A stretch of 64,000 nt of DNA from Spiroplasma sp. SV19. Lineage in GTDB: Bacteria; Bacillota_I; Bacilli_A; Mycoplasmatales; Mycoplasmataceae. Below the pieces are notes generated by a model. The model had not been told where the DNA came from. It saw only the letters and a list, made by a program, of their open reading frames with translations, and did no database searches. This document shows, one piece after another, positions 1-11,008 of the stretch (positions within the stretch are counted from its first letter, which is position 1; each line of letters starts with the position of its first letter). Location of the stretch: contig NZ_CP045455.1 in assembly GCF_030060925.1 (NCBI RefSeq), forward strand, positions 1 to 64,000. Direction: 5' to 3'. The translations under genes and the position numbers were made by a program.

Positions 1-2
1 TT

Positions 3-209
3 TGAGTATCAACTTTTAGTAACACAGATTTGACAATGCGCCGTGATGCTCCGCAGTTACCAGAGCGCGGGATTTATTTATTCTACTGAGATCATTATAA
101 TTTAGGATTTCAATTTGGGGTTAATTCAACAACTAATAACATTTATTACACCCCATGACCGGTTGATAAATGACATATTGCCTTTAAACCATATGGTTCG
201 CCAATGTAG
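3..209 (+). CDS. C-terminal end of an unrecognised protein (partial)
   Basis: An open frame enters from the left edge and ends at a TAG, giving 68 residues. In-frame TGA codons fall at Trp-like places (FYWDHYN, TPWPVDKWHI), which supports genuine coding under table 4. The tail is rich in Tyr, Phe, Trp and Asn, for example LFYWDHYNLGFQFG, and has no membrane segment or zinc motif. I do not recognise the family. A hairpin terminator follows 29 bases after the stop, so this is probably the last gene of an upstream unit. Confidence 0.5.
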
Positions 210-237
210 GAAATAATAGGAAAGTATAACACCGAGA

Positions 238-297
238 GTGTGTTTAAATTAGGAAAAATTAGTTTGAAATAATGCCTAATTTAAACACATTTTTTCT
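238..297 (+). terminator. Rho-independent terminator after the partial gene
   Basis: The arm GTGTTTAAATTAGG (240-253) pairs perfectly with CCTAATTTAAACAC (275-288) and is followed by ATTTTTT. The motif TTTAAACACATTTTTT occurs again at about 301-316, so part of the 3' arm and its T-run is duplicated. Confidence 0.7.
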
Positions 298-316
298 ATG
301 TTTAAACACATTTTTT

Positions 317-586
317 GCAAGTGAAAATATTGTAAGATTAAATAAAATTTTGATTTGTAAATGGTCTATTGTGTAAAAAACATTAAATCTTAGACAAAGA
401 GCAGAACTATCTTTTTTTATTTTGTTGCTAAAATAATGCTTAATTTTGCATAATATTTTACTATTTTTATTTTGTAATTAAAATAGCCTTGGTTTTAAGA
501 CTATTTTTTGCTTAATTTTGAACAATTATTATAATACAATAATATTAAAAATAATTTAGATATAATTAAATTAAATGGAGGAATAA
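317..586 (+). promoter_or_regulatory. Gene-free region with the presumed rbs operon promoter
   Basis: I see no open frame here. A plausible promoter is TTGCTT at 508-513 with TATAAT at 530-535 (16-base spacer). A second TATAAT lies at 561-566 without a clear -35. A GGAGG ribosome binding site precedes the ATG at 587. No obvious palindromic operator was seen. Confidence 0.4.
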
Positions 587-1321
587 ATGAAAATTTTAAT
601 AGCAGAACGCCAAAAACGAATTTTAGAATATCTTGAGAGCAAAGGATTTAGTAAATTAGAAGAATTAGCTTTGTTATTGCAAGTTTCCTTAACAACAATT
701 CAACGTGATGTTATTATTTTAGAACAACAAGGTTTATTAATTAGAGTATGGGGTGGTGTTAAATCAGTTGAAACCCTTGCTGAAGATGATACATTTTGAC
801 AAAAAAAGGATCTTAATTTTCAAAAAAAACAGAAAATTGCAAAGTTTGCTTGTGAATATTTAGGTGATAATGATTATATTTTTATTGATAATAGTACAAC
901 GAGTTATTTAATGTTGCCATTTTTACGTTCTTATCAGATTAAAATTATTACTAATTCGATTGATTTATTTTTACAAATAAAAGCTTTAAAATTAAGTGGT
1001 ATTTTAACTGGTGGGGAATTAATGGTGCGCAAAAATTCATTAGTGGGACCATTAGCACTTGATAGTTTAGAAACATTTAATTTTTCGAAAGTTTTTATTG
1101 GTGCAAGTAAAATATCATTAAATGGTATTTATACTACTAGTTTAGAAGATGCTGAAATTAAACAAAAAGCAATATCATTAGCAAAGCAAAGTTTTATTTT
1201 GGCTGATAGTAGTAAATTTATGGGAAAAGGATTTTGTAAAATTATTGGTCATCATAATTTAAAAATTATCTCAGATAGTATTCCGCCATTTAAATTAAAT
1301 AATGTAATTATTGCAAAATAA
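587..1321 (+). CDS. DeoR-family transcriptional regulator of the ribose operon
   Basis: The frame runs through one TGA (Trp) near 797 to give 244 residues, the usual DeoR length. Residues 1-55 form the winged helix: RQKRILEYLESKG, then LAL.LQVSLTTIQRDV, the DeoR recognition helix with its TxxRD signature. The remainder matches the DeoR C-terminal sensor domain (IDNSTTSYLM, TNSIDLFLQ, GGELMVRKNSLVG, ILADSSKFMGKGF), which binds a phosphosugar effector in this family. It is the first gene of the rbs cluster and is 21 bases from rbsK, so control of ribose use is the natural inference; the effector (perhaps ribose 5-phosphate) is not shown by sequence. GGAGG lies 8 bases before the ATG. Confidence 0.85.
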
Positions 1322-1342
1322 TAGGAAGGAAACAATATTTTT

Positions 1343-2266
1343 ATGCAAAAAATTTTAGTTGTAGGTTCAATTAATATGGATTTATCGTTTGAATGTAAAC
1401 GGTTACCTAATTTAGGTGAAACAATTATAAGTAATAATTATAAAAAATATTGTGGTGGTAAAGGTGCTAATCAAGCCGTAGCCTTAGCACGATTAGAAAG
1501 CGATGTCACAATGATTGGGGTTGTTGGAGATGATAATTATGGTCATGAATTATGTTCTAATTTAAAATTTAATCAAGTAAAAACAACTGGAATTAGATTT
1601 TCAAAAGAAGTTTCTTCTGGTTTAGCATCAATCATTGTTGATGAAACGGGTAATAATCAAATTGTTGTTTATCCAGGAGCAAATTATGAATTACTAGTTC
1701 CTGATATTGATAAATTAGAAGCATTAATCGTTGAAACAGATTATGTTGTTTGTCAGTTAGAAATCCCAATTGTTACGGTTGAATATGTCTTACAAAAAGC
1801 AAAACAACTTGGTAAAACAACGATTCTAAATTGTGCTCCAGCAAGAGAATTAACAAAAAAGATTTTAGAATATTGTGATTTTTTAATTCCAAATGAAACA
1901 GAATTGCAAGTGATTACAAATACCCACTACCCTTTAATCAATGAAACAGAACTTATCACAGCCACCCAAAAACTCTCAAAACAAGGTGTGAAAAATATTA
2001 TTGTAACCTTAGGGGCAAAGGGAGTCTTGTATGCTAATGCAGAACAAACACAGTTTTTAAAAGCATTTTCTGTCAAAGCAATTGATTCAACGGCGGCTGG
2101 GGATAGTTTTATTGGTGGCTTTGTTACTTCTTTAGCAAATGGAAAAACGATTGTTGATAGTTTAGAATTTGCCAATAAAGTTGCAGCAATTACAGTAACA
2201 CGTCGTGGTGCGCAAATATCATTGCCATATTTATATGAAGTAGAAAATTATCGATTTTCGTCATAA
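1343..2266 (+). CDS. rbsK: Ribokinase
   Basis: This 307-residue protein phosphorylates D-ribose to ribose 5-phosphate in the cytoplasm. The PfkB-family signatures are in place: GSINMDL at the N-terminus, the sugar-binding GGKGANQAVALARL near residue 35, and the C-terminal ATP and anion-hole motif DSTAAGDSFIGGF with the catalytic Asp near residue 250. No internal TGA occurs. AGGAAGGAAAC precedes the ATG. It sits between the regulator and rbsD, with only three bases separating it from rbsD, so the two are probably co-translated. Confidence 0.95.
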   Translation: MQKILVVGSINMDLSFECKRLPNLGETIISNNYKKYCGGKGANQAVALARLESDVTMIGVVGDDNYGHELCSNLKFNQVKTTGIRFSKEVSSGLASIIVDETGNNQIVVYPGANYELLVPDIDKLEALIVETDYVVCQLEIPIVTVEYVLQKAKQLGKTTILNCAPARELTKKILEYCDFLIPNETELQVITNTHYPLINETELITATQKLSKQGVKNIIVTLGAKGVLYANAEQTQFLKAFSVKAIDSTAAGDSFIGGFVTSLANGKTIVDSLEFANKVAAITVTRRGAQISLPYLYEVENYRFSS

Positions 2267-2269
2267 ATA

Positions 2270-2677
2270 ATGTATAGATCAACATTATTAAATAGTGATA
2301 TTATTGCTGCATTTTCGAAATTAGGGCATGGGGATATTATCTGCATTGCTGATGCGGGTTTACCAATTCCAAATTCTTGTCAACGAATTGATTTAGCCTT
2401 AGAACCACAACAACCAAGTTTTGCTTCTGTTTTAAGTATTTTACAAAAATATTTAGTGTTAGAAAAAGTTATTATTGCCAAAGAAATGAAAACTAATAAT
2501 GAATGTTTTACAACAGTTAATAACTTATTTCTTTCAAAAATTCCTATCAAAACTGTGCCACATTTTGTTTTTAAAGAAATTGTAAATAAAAAAGTTAAAT
2601 TAGTAATTCGAACGGGGGAATGTACTGCTTACGCAAATATTATTTTGACAGCGGGGGTGAATTTTAATGAATTATAA
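2270..2677 (+). CDS. rbsD: D-ribose pyranase RbsD
   Basis: RbsD interconverts the pyranose and furanose forms of ribose, supplying the form used by ribokinase. The 135 residues are full length for the family. Recognisable features are LNSDIIAAFSKLGHGDIICIADAGLPIP, which contains the catalytic His in LGHGD and the conserved ADAGLP, and the C-terminal VIRTGECTAYANIIL. The stop overlaps the start of rbsA by 11 bases. Start chosen as the ATG three bases after rbsK; no strong ribosome binding site is visible, which fits coupling. Confidence 0.93.
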   Translation: MYRSTLLNSDIIAAFSKLGHGDIICIADAGLPIPNSCQRIDLALEPQQPSFASVLSILQKYLVLEKVIIAKEMKTNNECFTTVNNLFLSKIPIKTVPHFVFKEIVNKKVKLVIRTGECTAYANIILTAGVNFNEL

Positions 2678-4166
2678 CCAAAAACCAATTTTAGAATTAA
2701 AACATATTACAAAAATTTTTGGTAATACCAAGGCATTAGAACAAGTTAGTTTACAAATTTTTGGTGGTGAAGTCTTAGGCATTATAGGTGAAAATGGGGC
2801 TGGAAAATCAACATTAATGAAAATTATAAGTGGAGTTTATAAAAAAACAATTGGGGAATATTATTTTAATGGCACTTTAGTTAATTTTCATAATATTAAA
2901 GAAGCTGAAAAAAATGGGATTATTATTATTCATCAAGAACTAATGTTAGTTCCAGAAATGAACATTTTAGATAATATTTTTTTAGGACATGAAATTCGTT
3001 ATCCGTGAGGAGCAATTAATTATTCTGAGCAAATTAAAAAAGCTTTAGTTGTTTTTAAGTTTTTAAATTTAACAATAGATTATCATGAAAAAATTAAGAA
3101 CATTTCTATTGCTGAACAACAAATGGTTGAAATTGCGAAAGCTTTATTAAAGCAGGCTAATGTAATTATCATGGATGAGCCAACATCATCTTTATCAGAA
3201 AAAGAAGTAAATGCTTTATTTAAGGTTATTGCAAAACTTCGTGATGAAGGAAAAGCAATCTTATATATTAGTCATCGCTTAGAAGAAATTCCTAAAATTT
3301 GTGACCGAATAACAATTCTGCGAGATGGCAAAGTGATTAATTCTTATTTAATTAGTACTTTTAATGAACAACAAATGATTAAAGATATGGTTGGTCGAGA
3401 AATTACGGAACAATATCCAACTAAAATAAAACTTCCTTTAATCAAACCAATTTTTACAGTAAATAATTTTAATACTTCAAAATTAAAAAATATTAGTTTT
3501 ACAATTAATCAATATGAAATTTTAGGTTTTGCTGGATTAGTTGGAGCACAACGATCAGAATTATTTAAAGCTCTGATTGGTTATGGTGATAAGGGAAAAG
3601 GTCAGATTTTATTTAATAATAAAACTTGTAAATTTAAAAATCCAGTTTCAGCAATTAAACATTTATTTTATTATGTAACTGAAAACAGGAAAACGGAAGG
3701 TTTATTTCTTGATTTTACAGTTAAAAATAATATTTCAATTTCGGCGTTATCAAAAATAACAAATCGTTATGGCTGTTATTTAGAATCAACAAAAGAAACA
3801 AAAACGATTCAAACTTTAATTACAAAAATGAAAATCAAAGTTACTGGTTTAAAACAACTTGTTAAGACATTAAGCGGAGGTAATCAACAAAAGGTTTTAA
3901 TTGCGAAAGCTTTAATGGCAACACCAGTAGTTTTAATTTTAGATGAGCCAACCCGAGGGATTGATGTTGGCGCACGAAAAGAAATTTATAATTTAATTTA
4001 TCAGTTAAAACAACAAGGAGTGGCTGTGGTTATTATTTCATCTGATTTACCAGAAATTGTTGGCTTATGTGATCGTGTCATAGTGATGGCGCAGGGTCAA
4101 ATTATGAGTGAATTAACTAATGATAATATTACCCAAGAACAAATTATGCAAAAAGCTATATTATAG
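2667..4166 (+). CDS. rbsA: Ribose ABC transporter ATPase (duplicated NBD)
   Basis: The protein has 499 residues, read through a TGA at 3006. It carries two ATP-binding domains, as in RbsA/MglA: Walker A GENGAGKST near residue 45, signature region IAEQQMVEIAKALL, Walker B VIIMDEPTSSLSEKE, and in the second half signature LSGGNQQKVLIAKAL with Walker B VLILDEPTRGIDVG. The second domain lacks a canonical Walker A (FAGLVGAQRSELFKAL), which is normal for this family. It energises import through RbsC with RbsB as receptor. It overlaps rbsD by 11 bases, and a 14-base gap leads to rbsC. Confidence 0.94.
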
Positions 4167-4180
4167 AAAGGAATTTTGTT

Positions 4181-5932
4181 ATGATAACAATTAATAGTCA
4201 AGATAAAGTGCAAGAACTAATTACTTCCGAAATTCAAACTGATGCTAATACAATTCAAAAATATTATGAAACAAAAATTAATCTTTTATATGATCGAATT
4301 TATTATTTAGCACTTATCAAAAATAAAAGAGTTGCTAAATATGAACAAAAAATTGCAAAAATTAATCAACAAAAAGAAATGCTAACAGCTAAAATTATTT
4401 TTCAATGAACTGATCATCAATTAACGCAAACCGAGTATGAACAAGTTTTATCAAATTTAAAAACTAAATTTGCAAAGAATCAGCAGCCAAAAATTGTTAA
4501 AATTAAGAACCAAAAGGAAAAATATCTTAATGCTTATGATACTAAGATTAGTGTTAAAATTAATCACTATAAGACACGAATTAAAGGTTATCAAGAACAG
4601 CAATCAAAAATGTTATTGAAATTAGCCAAAAAAAAAGATTTACTAATTAAAAGATATTTAACTAATCAAGAACAGAAGTGATCGCAATATAATGTAAAAC
4701 AAGAACAAAAATTTAATAAGAAAATTAATAATAATTATTTTAATATGAAATTGCAAAAATTAGAAATGAGTTATAAAGAACAACAAATTGGTCCGTTAAC
4801 TTATCAGAATACAAAAACAAAATTAGAACAAAAAAAAATCGTAAAAAAAGAACAATATCAAAACTCAGAATCATGGTTTAATAATTTTACTTTTAAAAAA
4901 ATGAAAATTATAATGAATGCTAATTTTATGTTTGGTCCTACAAAGTTATTGGCATGACAAGACCGAATTCGTGATATTTTGCGGAGTGCTCGTTTAATAA
5001 TTATTGTTGCTATTTTTGCAATTGTCGTTGGAATTATTAATAATATTTTTTTTAGTTCACAAAATTGAATTAATATTTTAAAACAGAATGTTGATTTAGG
5101 TGTTATTGCGATTGGAATGACATTAGTTATTTTAACTGGAGGAATTGATTTATCAGTTGGTTCATTATTGGCAATGTCCGGAGCTTTATCAGCAATGCTA
5201 ATTGTAAAAGGAATAGCAATAGGATATGCTTTATTAAGTAGTATTATTTTTGCAACATTAATTGGGATTTTATCTGGTTTTTTTGTTGGTTATTCAAAAC
5301 TCCAGCCTTTTATTGTAACACTAATTATGATGTTAATTATGCGAGGGGCAGCTTATGTTACGTTAAAAAGTAATACAATTGCTTTGCATTCACCAGTGAT
5401 TGATTTTATTGGTTTAGGAAATTTAGGCGCATTACCATTTAGTATTTTTTTATTTTTAATAATTGCGATTATTACTTATATTGTTACTAAATTTTATAAA
5501 TATGGCCGTTATCTCTATGCTGTTGGTAGTAATGAAAAGGCGGCATTATTATCAGGGATTCGGGTTAATTTAATAAAATTAAGTACTTATGCTTTAAGTG
5601 GATTATTAACTGGTGTTGCGATGTTACTATATTTGGGGCGTGTAGGAGCTATTTCACCAGCTGATGGAAATGGCTGAGAATTAAATGCAATTGCGGCGGT
5701 AGTTCTTGGCGGAACTAGTTTAGCAGGTGGAAAAGGCGGCATTCTTAATACAATTGTTGGTTGATTAACCTTAAGTATTTTATCAAATGCTTTGATTTTA
5801 ATTGATATTAACCCAAATGTGCAATTGATAATTAAAGGTCTTGTTATTTTGCTAGCTGTTTTATTAGATCGTGATTATCCAATTTTAGTTAATGTGAAGA
5901 CTTACTATCAACGTCTTTTTTATCGGTTTTAA
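4181..5932 (+). CDS. rbsC: Ribose ABC permease RbsC with a long N-terminal coiled-coil extension
   Basis: One uninterrupted table-4 frame of 583 residues. From about residue 258 it is a standard RbsC-type permease: a membrane segment RLIIIVAIFAIVVGII, then IGMTLVILTGGIDLSVGSLLA, the hallmark of the sugar permease family, further membrane helices, and LGGTSLAGGKGG near the end. RbsC is normally about 320 residues. The first 255 or so residues here are unlike any permease: Lys/Gln/Asn-rich, without membrane segments, and with heptad-like patterns (KYEQKIAKINQQKEML, KKDLLIKRYLTNQEQK) that suggest long cytoplasmic coiled coils. GAAAGGAA precedes the ATG at 4181, and no good internal start with a ribosome binding site was seen near the permease core, so the fusion looks real. 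Confidence 0.9.
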
Positions 5933-5935
5933 AAA

Positions 5936-6928
5936 ATGAAAAAGATTTTAAGTTTTTTAACAGCTAGTGTAATATTACTTTTATTGAGTATTAATCTTAT
6001 TAGTTGTAATTTTGACCGACGTCCCAAAATTGCTTTTATTGTTTCTACTAAAACAAATCCTTATTTTCAACTTATGTTAGATGAAGCCCGTACTGTTGCT
6101 AACCAGTATGGTTATGGTTTAAATGAATATGATAGTTCAACTCCAGCATCACCGAATGGAGATACTGGACAAGAATTAACAAATGTTCAAAATGCAATCA
6201 CCAAGGGAGATTCAGCAATTATTATTAATCCGGTTGATTCAACATTATATTCTGCAGCCCGAATAATTAATGCAGCCAATGTGCCTTTTGTTAGTGTTGA
6301 TCGAGCTTATCAAAATCGTGGTTATCAAGATTATATTTTTGCGACTGATAATGTGATAGCAGCTCAAAAATTACAAGAAGTTATTTATTCTTATTTAACA
6401 ACAGTTGGTGTAATTTCTCAAACTAACCCGCAAATAAAAGTATATGAATTATGAGGAACACAAAATTCTAATGCTGCACAAGATCGTCATCAGGGTTTTA
6501 TGAAAAATCATCCAAACCAAATCTTTAATGTTACTGGCGATACTCCGCAGGTTGCTAACTTTGATATGTCACAAGCGGTTATTAATATTACTCAAAATAT
6601 TAATAAAGTTAAAACAGCAGATGTTATTTTTGCCCACAATGATAATATGGCCTTAGGAGCTATTCAAGGTTTAAAACAGGCAGCTCCCAAATGATTAGAT
6701 AAACAACATTTAGTAATTGGATTTGATGCTATTACTGATGCTTTAAACCAAATTGAAAATTGAGAAAATAACGTTACTAATATGTTTGCAACAGTGCAAC
6801 AACAGCCAACATTAATGGCAAAACGTGCTGTTTTAAAAGCAATTACAATGATTAAGAATGGTCGGCCTGTTATTAAAGATCAATTTGAAAAAATTGATGT
6901 TAATATTATCAAACCTAAGAAGGTTTAG
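5936..6928 (+). CDS. rbsB: Ribose-binding lipoprotein
   Basis: The 330-residue substrate-binding protein has a type II signal peptide (KKILSFLTASVILLLLSINL) and lipobox LISC, so it should be lipid-anchored on the outer face of the single membrane. The mature part is a periplasmic-binding-protein fold of the RbsB type: IAFIVSTKTNPYFQLMLDEA, ITKGDSAIIINPVDS, DVIFAHNDNMALGAIQGL, LVIGFDAITDAL. TGA codons at Trp positions such as KVYELWGTQNSNAAQDRHQG confirm the frame. It begins three bases after rbsC and closes the operon. Spiroplasma has no periplasm, so the protein must work tethered. Confidence 0.93.
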
Positions 6929-6980
6929 AGTAATAATTTCTTAGATAATTTTCGTTTTGTTAAAGAGAAAAGCACGTAAT

Positions 6981-7106
6981 TATATTAATTGATACAATAA
7001 TGAACGAATTTTTACAAAATATAAAATGTCGCCTGTAAATGTATGAAATTTATGAGAAAACAAAATAAGTTTTAAAAACTTTAAAAAAGTGAACTTATGT
7101 GGTTAG
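6981..7106 (+). pseudogene. C-terminal remnant of an IS3-family transposase
   Basis: The 317 bases between rbsB and the next gene hold no intact gene, but one frame reads YINWYNNERIFTKYKMSPVN followed by VWNLWENK and a TAG. This matches the C-terminal block of IS3/IS150-type integrase proteins (YNNERIQ...K...SPVxYR), using TGA as Trp three times. The upstream transposase and DDE motif are absent, so only the last 41 codons survive. A similar, more decayed copy is at 40168-40290. Confidence 0.65.
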
Positions 7107-7245
7107 GTATATTTATAAAATTTATTTAATTATATTGTAATTAATATTATTAGTTTTAAAAGAAATAAGGTATAATTACTGTGTATATTTAGAAGATAAA
7201 TAATATATGTATGGTTGTTTCAGGATTAAAAGATAGGTGAAAAGA

Positions 7246-8601
7246 ATGAAGAAATTACGTGGAGTGTCATTAATTTTTCTAACAATTGGAGGACTTTTTA
7301 GTGCGCTATTTTTTGGGTTATTAATTATTTTTATAACTAAAATTAATCCTAATCATTTGTTTTTTAAAGCAGGACAGATGTTGCTTGAAGATATTGCACG
7401 GGTGGTATTGCAATTTTCTGATCAAGCAACATATCATAATGTCCTTGCTAAATCAGAATTAGTGGGAGGAATTCTAACCGGAATTTCTAGTTTTTTCGTG
7501 TTAATGTACTTAATTCCTAATTATTTAACAAAAAATGGTGGTTATAAAGGCTTTGGTGCTATTTTTGCCTTAATTTTTGGTTTTATCACTTGCTTTTTTT
7601 TGACACTTGCTGTTGTTTTTGCAACCCAAACACCAGATGGGAAGGTGGGGTTAAGTGTCTTTAAGTTAGGGATGAAAATTAATTCTGGTTTTGTGCTTTT
7701 ATTTATTGGCCCTGTGTTTACTTTTCTTGGTGGAATCTTGGCAACTGTTTATTATCGAAAAATTCGTCAAACAAAACCATTAACAAAAGATCAACAAAAT
7801 CGTTTATCAGCAATTAATTTAACAACAGGTAAAATTGGGGCAAAAGGATTAACACCACAAAAAGAAATGGTGCGTCAAGCAGAACTTCCGCCACGAGAAG
7901 ATCCAACATCTAATTTAGATAATAAACCTCCTGGTGCAACTGATTTAAAATCAAAAATGGCGTTATTAAAAGCGAAAATGGCGCGCAATGCAATGTTAAA
8001 TGAACAAGGTGAAGCACATTTGGCTGAACCAACGGCCGAATATGATAATAGTCGTTGAAAAGATAATAAGGCTCCTGAACCAAAACCAACTATTCGTGTT
8101 GGCAAAGAAGGGCAATATTTACGAACAATTAAAGAGGGTGTTGGTGTTGTTGATGAGTCACCAACTGGTGTTATGATTGAAAAAGAAGGTAATTTTGTTA
8201 AAAAAGGAGACATTATTAAGCACCATGATTATTCTGCCCCTGTTTTTAATGAAGAAGCTTCCGCATCACACCACAAAGGAACTGGTCCAGGTTCAATCAT
8301 TATTCCCAAATCAAAGCAACATATGCCGTTAGATACTAGAGAGTTAGAAGAACGCATTGGGTCAGTGCCCAAAATTAGTGGTAAACAACGCGTTAATCCT
8401 AATGCACGAGTTGATAATTCGTATGATGGAAAAGTCTTTCTAGGAGATATTGATAAAATTTGAACTGCGAGCAAAAAATATCGCGAAGCAATTACAAAGC
8501 AGTCAGAAAAATCAAAATCGCATGTTAATCCAACTGACAATTTTGATGATTATGTTAACAATAATAATGATAATACTGACGAACATGAAGATCATCATTA
8601 G
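7246..8601 (+). CDS. Unknown membrane protein with long hydrophilic tail
   Basis: The protein has 451 residues. Residues 1-190 contain about four membrane segments (VSLIFLTIGGLFSALFFGLL; LVGGILTGISSFFVLMYLI; FGAIFALIFGFITCFFLTLA; VLLFIGPVFTFLGGILATV). The rest is charged and low in complexity, with RQTKPLTKDQQNRLSAIN, a Met/Ala/Lys-rich helix (KSKMALLKAKMARNAMLNE) and a His/Asp/Asn-rich end. An upstream GTG at 7237 is in frame, but it lies inside the ribosome binding site AGGTGA (7235-7240), so the ATG at 7246 is the better start. I do not recognise a family; such proteins occur across Spiroplasma. Confidence 0.75.
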
Positions 8602-8631
8602 GTAAAAAACTGTTACTAAGGGAGGAACATT

Positions 8632-9321
8632 ATGGCATTTCAGAAGGTGCTACCTTATCAGGGTAATTTAATTAAATATGATTTAATTATTAAAGAGCAA
8701 AAAAATATTGTTTTAAATGTTAATAATGGCAAAATTAAAGTTTCAGCGCCAAGTCATGCCTATGACTGGGAAATTGAAGCGTTAATTTATAAAAATATTA
8801 AAAAAATTATTACGGTAATGGATGTGCATGATAATTATCGCAAAATTATGATTAATTCAGATGGAACAGGCTATGTTTTTATTTTTAATGAAAAGTATTT
8901 GTTGCAAGTAACACAAGAAAATGTTCATACCAAAATTATTAATCGCCAATCATTTTTAATGAAAGATGCTGGTAGTTATGATGAAAATATTAAAAAGTTG
9001 CACCAATTTTTAAAACAAAAATTTAGTTATAAGTTTGAACAATTATTAGATAAATGAGCAGCAACGATGGGTTTAACTTATAAAAACTTATCGGTAAAGA
9101 CAATGAATCGGAAGTGAGGAGTTTGTTATCCGCAAACTGAGAAAATTGTGTTGAACACAAAATTAATTCATTTTGACCCCACAGTTTTAGAATATGTTAT
9201 TGTCCATGAGTTATCTCATTTAGTTCATCATAATCATTCGAAGTCATTTTGATATCATGTTGAACGATATATGCCAAATTATCAGGAGAAAGTTGAAATT
9301 TTAAAAAAGCCAGGGATTTAA
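8632..9321 (+). CDS. YgjP-type zinc metallopeptidase (DUF45 family)
   Basis: The 229-residue frame continues through TGA codons at 9056, 9116 and 9250. The second half has the DUF45/YgjP core: WGVCYPQTEKIVLN, then VIVHELSHLVHHNHSKSFW, in which HELSH is the HExxH zinc-binding site and the following HNHS.SFW is the third-ligand region typical of YgjP. The end (YMPNYQEKVEILKK) also fits. The physiological substrate is unknown in this family. AGGGAGGAAC precedes the ATG. The gene stands alone between an unknown membrane protein and nnr. Confidence 0.82.
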
Positions 9322-9369
9322 CACTGGTTTTCTTTCTTAACTTACTAATTAAATAAGGAGATGAAAAAT

Positions 9370-10905
9370 ATGCTTTATATTACTAATCAAGCCGATAGTA
9401 AAAATATTGATGATTTTATTTTTAATCAGTTAGAAATCCCCCCAATTAAATTAATGGCCCAAGCAGCGGAGGGATTATTTAATCATGTTAATTTAACTGC
9501 TAATAATTTTTTGATCTTTAGTAATGCTGGGAATAATGGGGGCGATGGCCTGGCCTTAGCAAAATTAATTAGTGCTGCTGATGCGACGAAAAAAGTGCAT
9601 GTTTATATTTGTGTTTCAAAAGCAACTTTTGATACTGCCAAAACCCCAGAAGTAGCGGATTACTATCAACAATTAGAGGCCTTATCAAATGTAACAATTA
9701 GTTTTTTAAGTGATGATCTTGATAAACTTCTTTTATGAGCCGAGTTTATTGTTGATTGTATTTTTGGGATGGGTTATCATGGCAAAATGCCGCCTGAAAT
9801 TGCGGAAATTATTAAAAAAATAAATCAAGTGCAAAAGTATATCCTAGCTTGTGATATTCCGAGTGGAATTGAAAATGATAAAGGAATAATTCCGACAATT
9901 GCCATTAAAGCCAATAAAACAGTTACCTTTTTTACTTATAAAACAGCATTTATTAGTTATAATATTATTCCTTATTTAGGCGAAGTTGTGGTATGACAAT
10001 TAGGGTTTCATCCCCAAGCAGTAAATGATATTTGTTCACAATTAGTGAAAAACAATTTGTTTTATAGTAATAGTGTTGAGTTACGCTCACGAGAGTTACT
10101 GTCTCATAAGGGCACTTATGGTCATTTAATGGTTTTTGCATCAAGTTTAGAGTATTTAAATGCCGGAACATTAGTTGCTAATATGGCTTTAAATGCCGGA
10201 AGTGGGCTAGTGATTTGAGCGGTTTCCCCAGAAATATTAGGGAAAACAAATAATATTGCCCCAGAGATTACTTTTTGTGATTCTTCTGATCGGGGGCGCG
10301 TTTTAGATTTACTAACAAATAAAGTTAATATTGTTGCTTATGGGATGGGAAAAGGAAAAACAGAACGAACATATAACACTTTAAACTATATTTTAGATAA
10401 TTATAAGGAGCCAATTGTTGTTGATGCCGATGGAATTAATGTTTTAGATCTACCATTATTGCGGAAATTACGTGGTCGTGGGATTGTAACTCCCCACGTC
10501 TTAGAATTATCGCGACTAATTGATAAAACAGTGGAAGAAATTTTAGAAGACCGGGTAAATATTGCAAAAGAATTTGCCAATAAATATAAGATTATTGTTG
10601 TTTTAAAAGGGTATCAATCAATTATTACAGATGGTAATGTTGTTTATATTAATGGGACAGGTAATCCCTATATGGCAGTTGCTGGGATGGGTGATACTTT
10701 AACAGGTTTAATTGCTAGTCTCATTGGACAAGGTTATGAGTTATTTGAAGCGGCGATTATTGGTACTTACTTGCATGGTTTTGCTGGGGATGAAATTTCA
10801 CAATATAAAAAACCAGTCTTGCCAACAGATATTATTGCCCAAATTGGTTATGTTTTAGCAGAATTAATTGATTCTAAAAATAATTATTATAGGTTACTAA
10901 AATAA
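9370..10905 (+). CDS. nnr: Bifunctional NAD(P)HX epimerase/dehydratase
   Basis: This enzyme repairs hydrated NADH and NADPH. The N-terminal half (YjeF_N epimerase) has IPPIKLMAQAAEGLF, the loop NAGNNGGDGLALAKL near residue 60 and DCIFGMGYHG. The C-terminal half (ADP- or ATP-dependent dehydratase, ribokinase-like) has DADGINVL, ITDGNVVYINGTGNPYMAVAGMGDTLTG with the catalytic Asp, and a HGFAGD end. The length of 511 residues is normal for the fusion. An in-frame ATG at 9361 abuts the AGGAG (9356-9360) with no spacer, so the ATG at 9370 (nine-base spacer) is preferred. A weak hairpin with TTTTTTCTTTTTT follows the stop. Confidence 0.92.
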
Positions 10906-10957
10906 ATTGTGAACCTATTTTTTCTTTTTTGGCAATTAAAATAATTGAATTATTATC

Positions 10958-10966
10958 TGATATAAT
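10958..10966 (+). promoter_or_regulatory. Extended -10 promoter for the FtsX-type permease gene
   Basis: TGATATAAT at 10958-10966 is an extended -10 (TG-N-TATAAT). No -35 at proper spacing was found. It lies 43 bases before the ATG at 11009 and follows the T-rich end of the nnr unit. Confidence 0.45.
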
Positions 10967-11008
10967 CAAATAACTTAGAACAAAAAGAAAATTCAATGGG
11001 GAGATATT

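Noticed and set aside
7237-7239. GTG as start of the membrane protein at 7246
   Set aside because: The GTG is part of the AGGTGA ribosome binding site used by the ATG at 7246.
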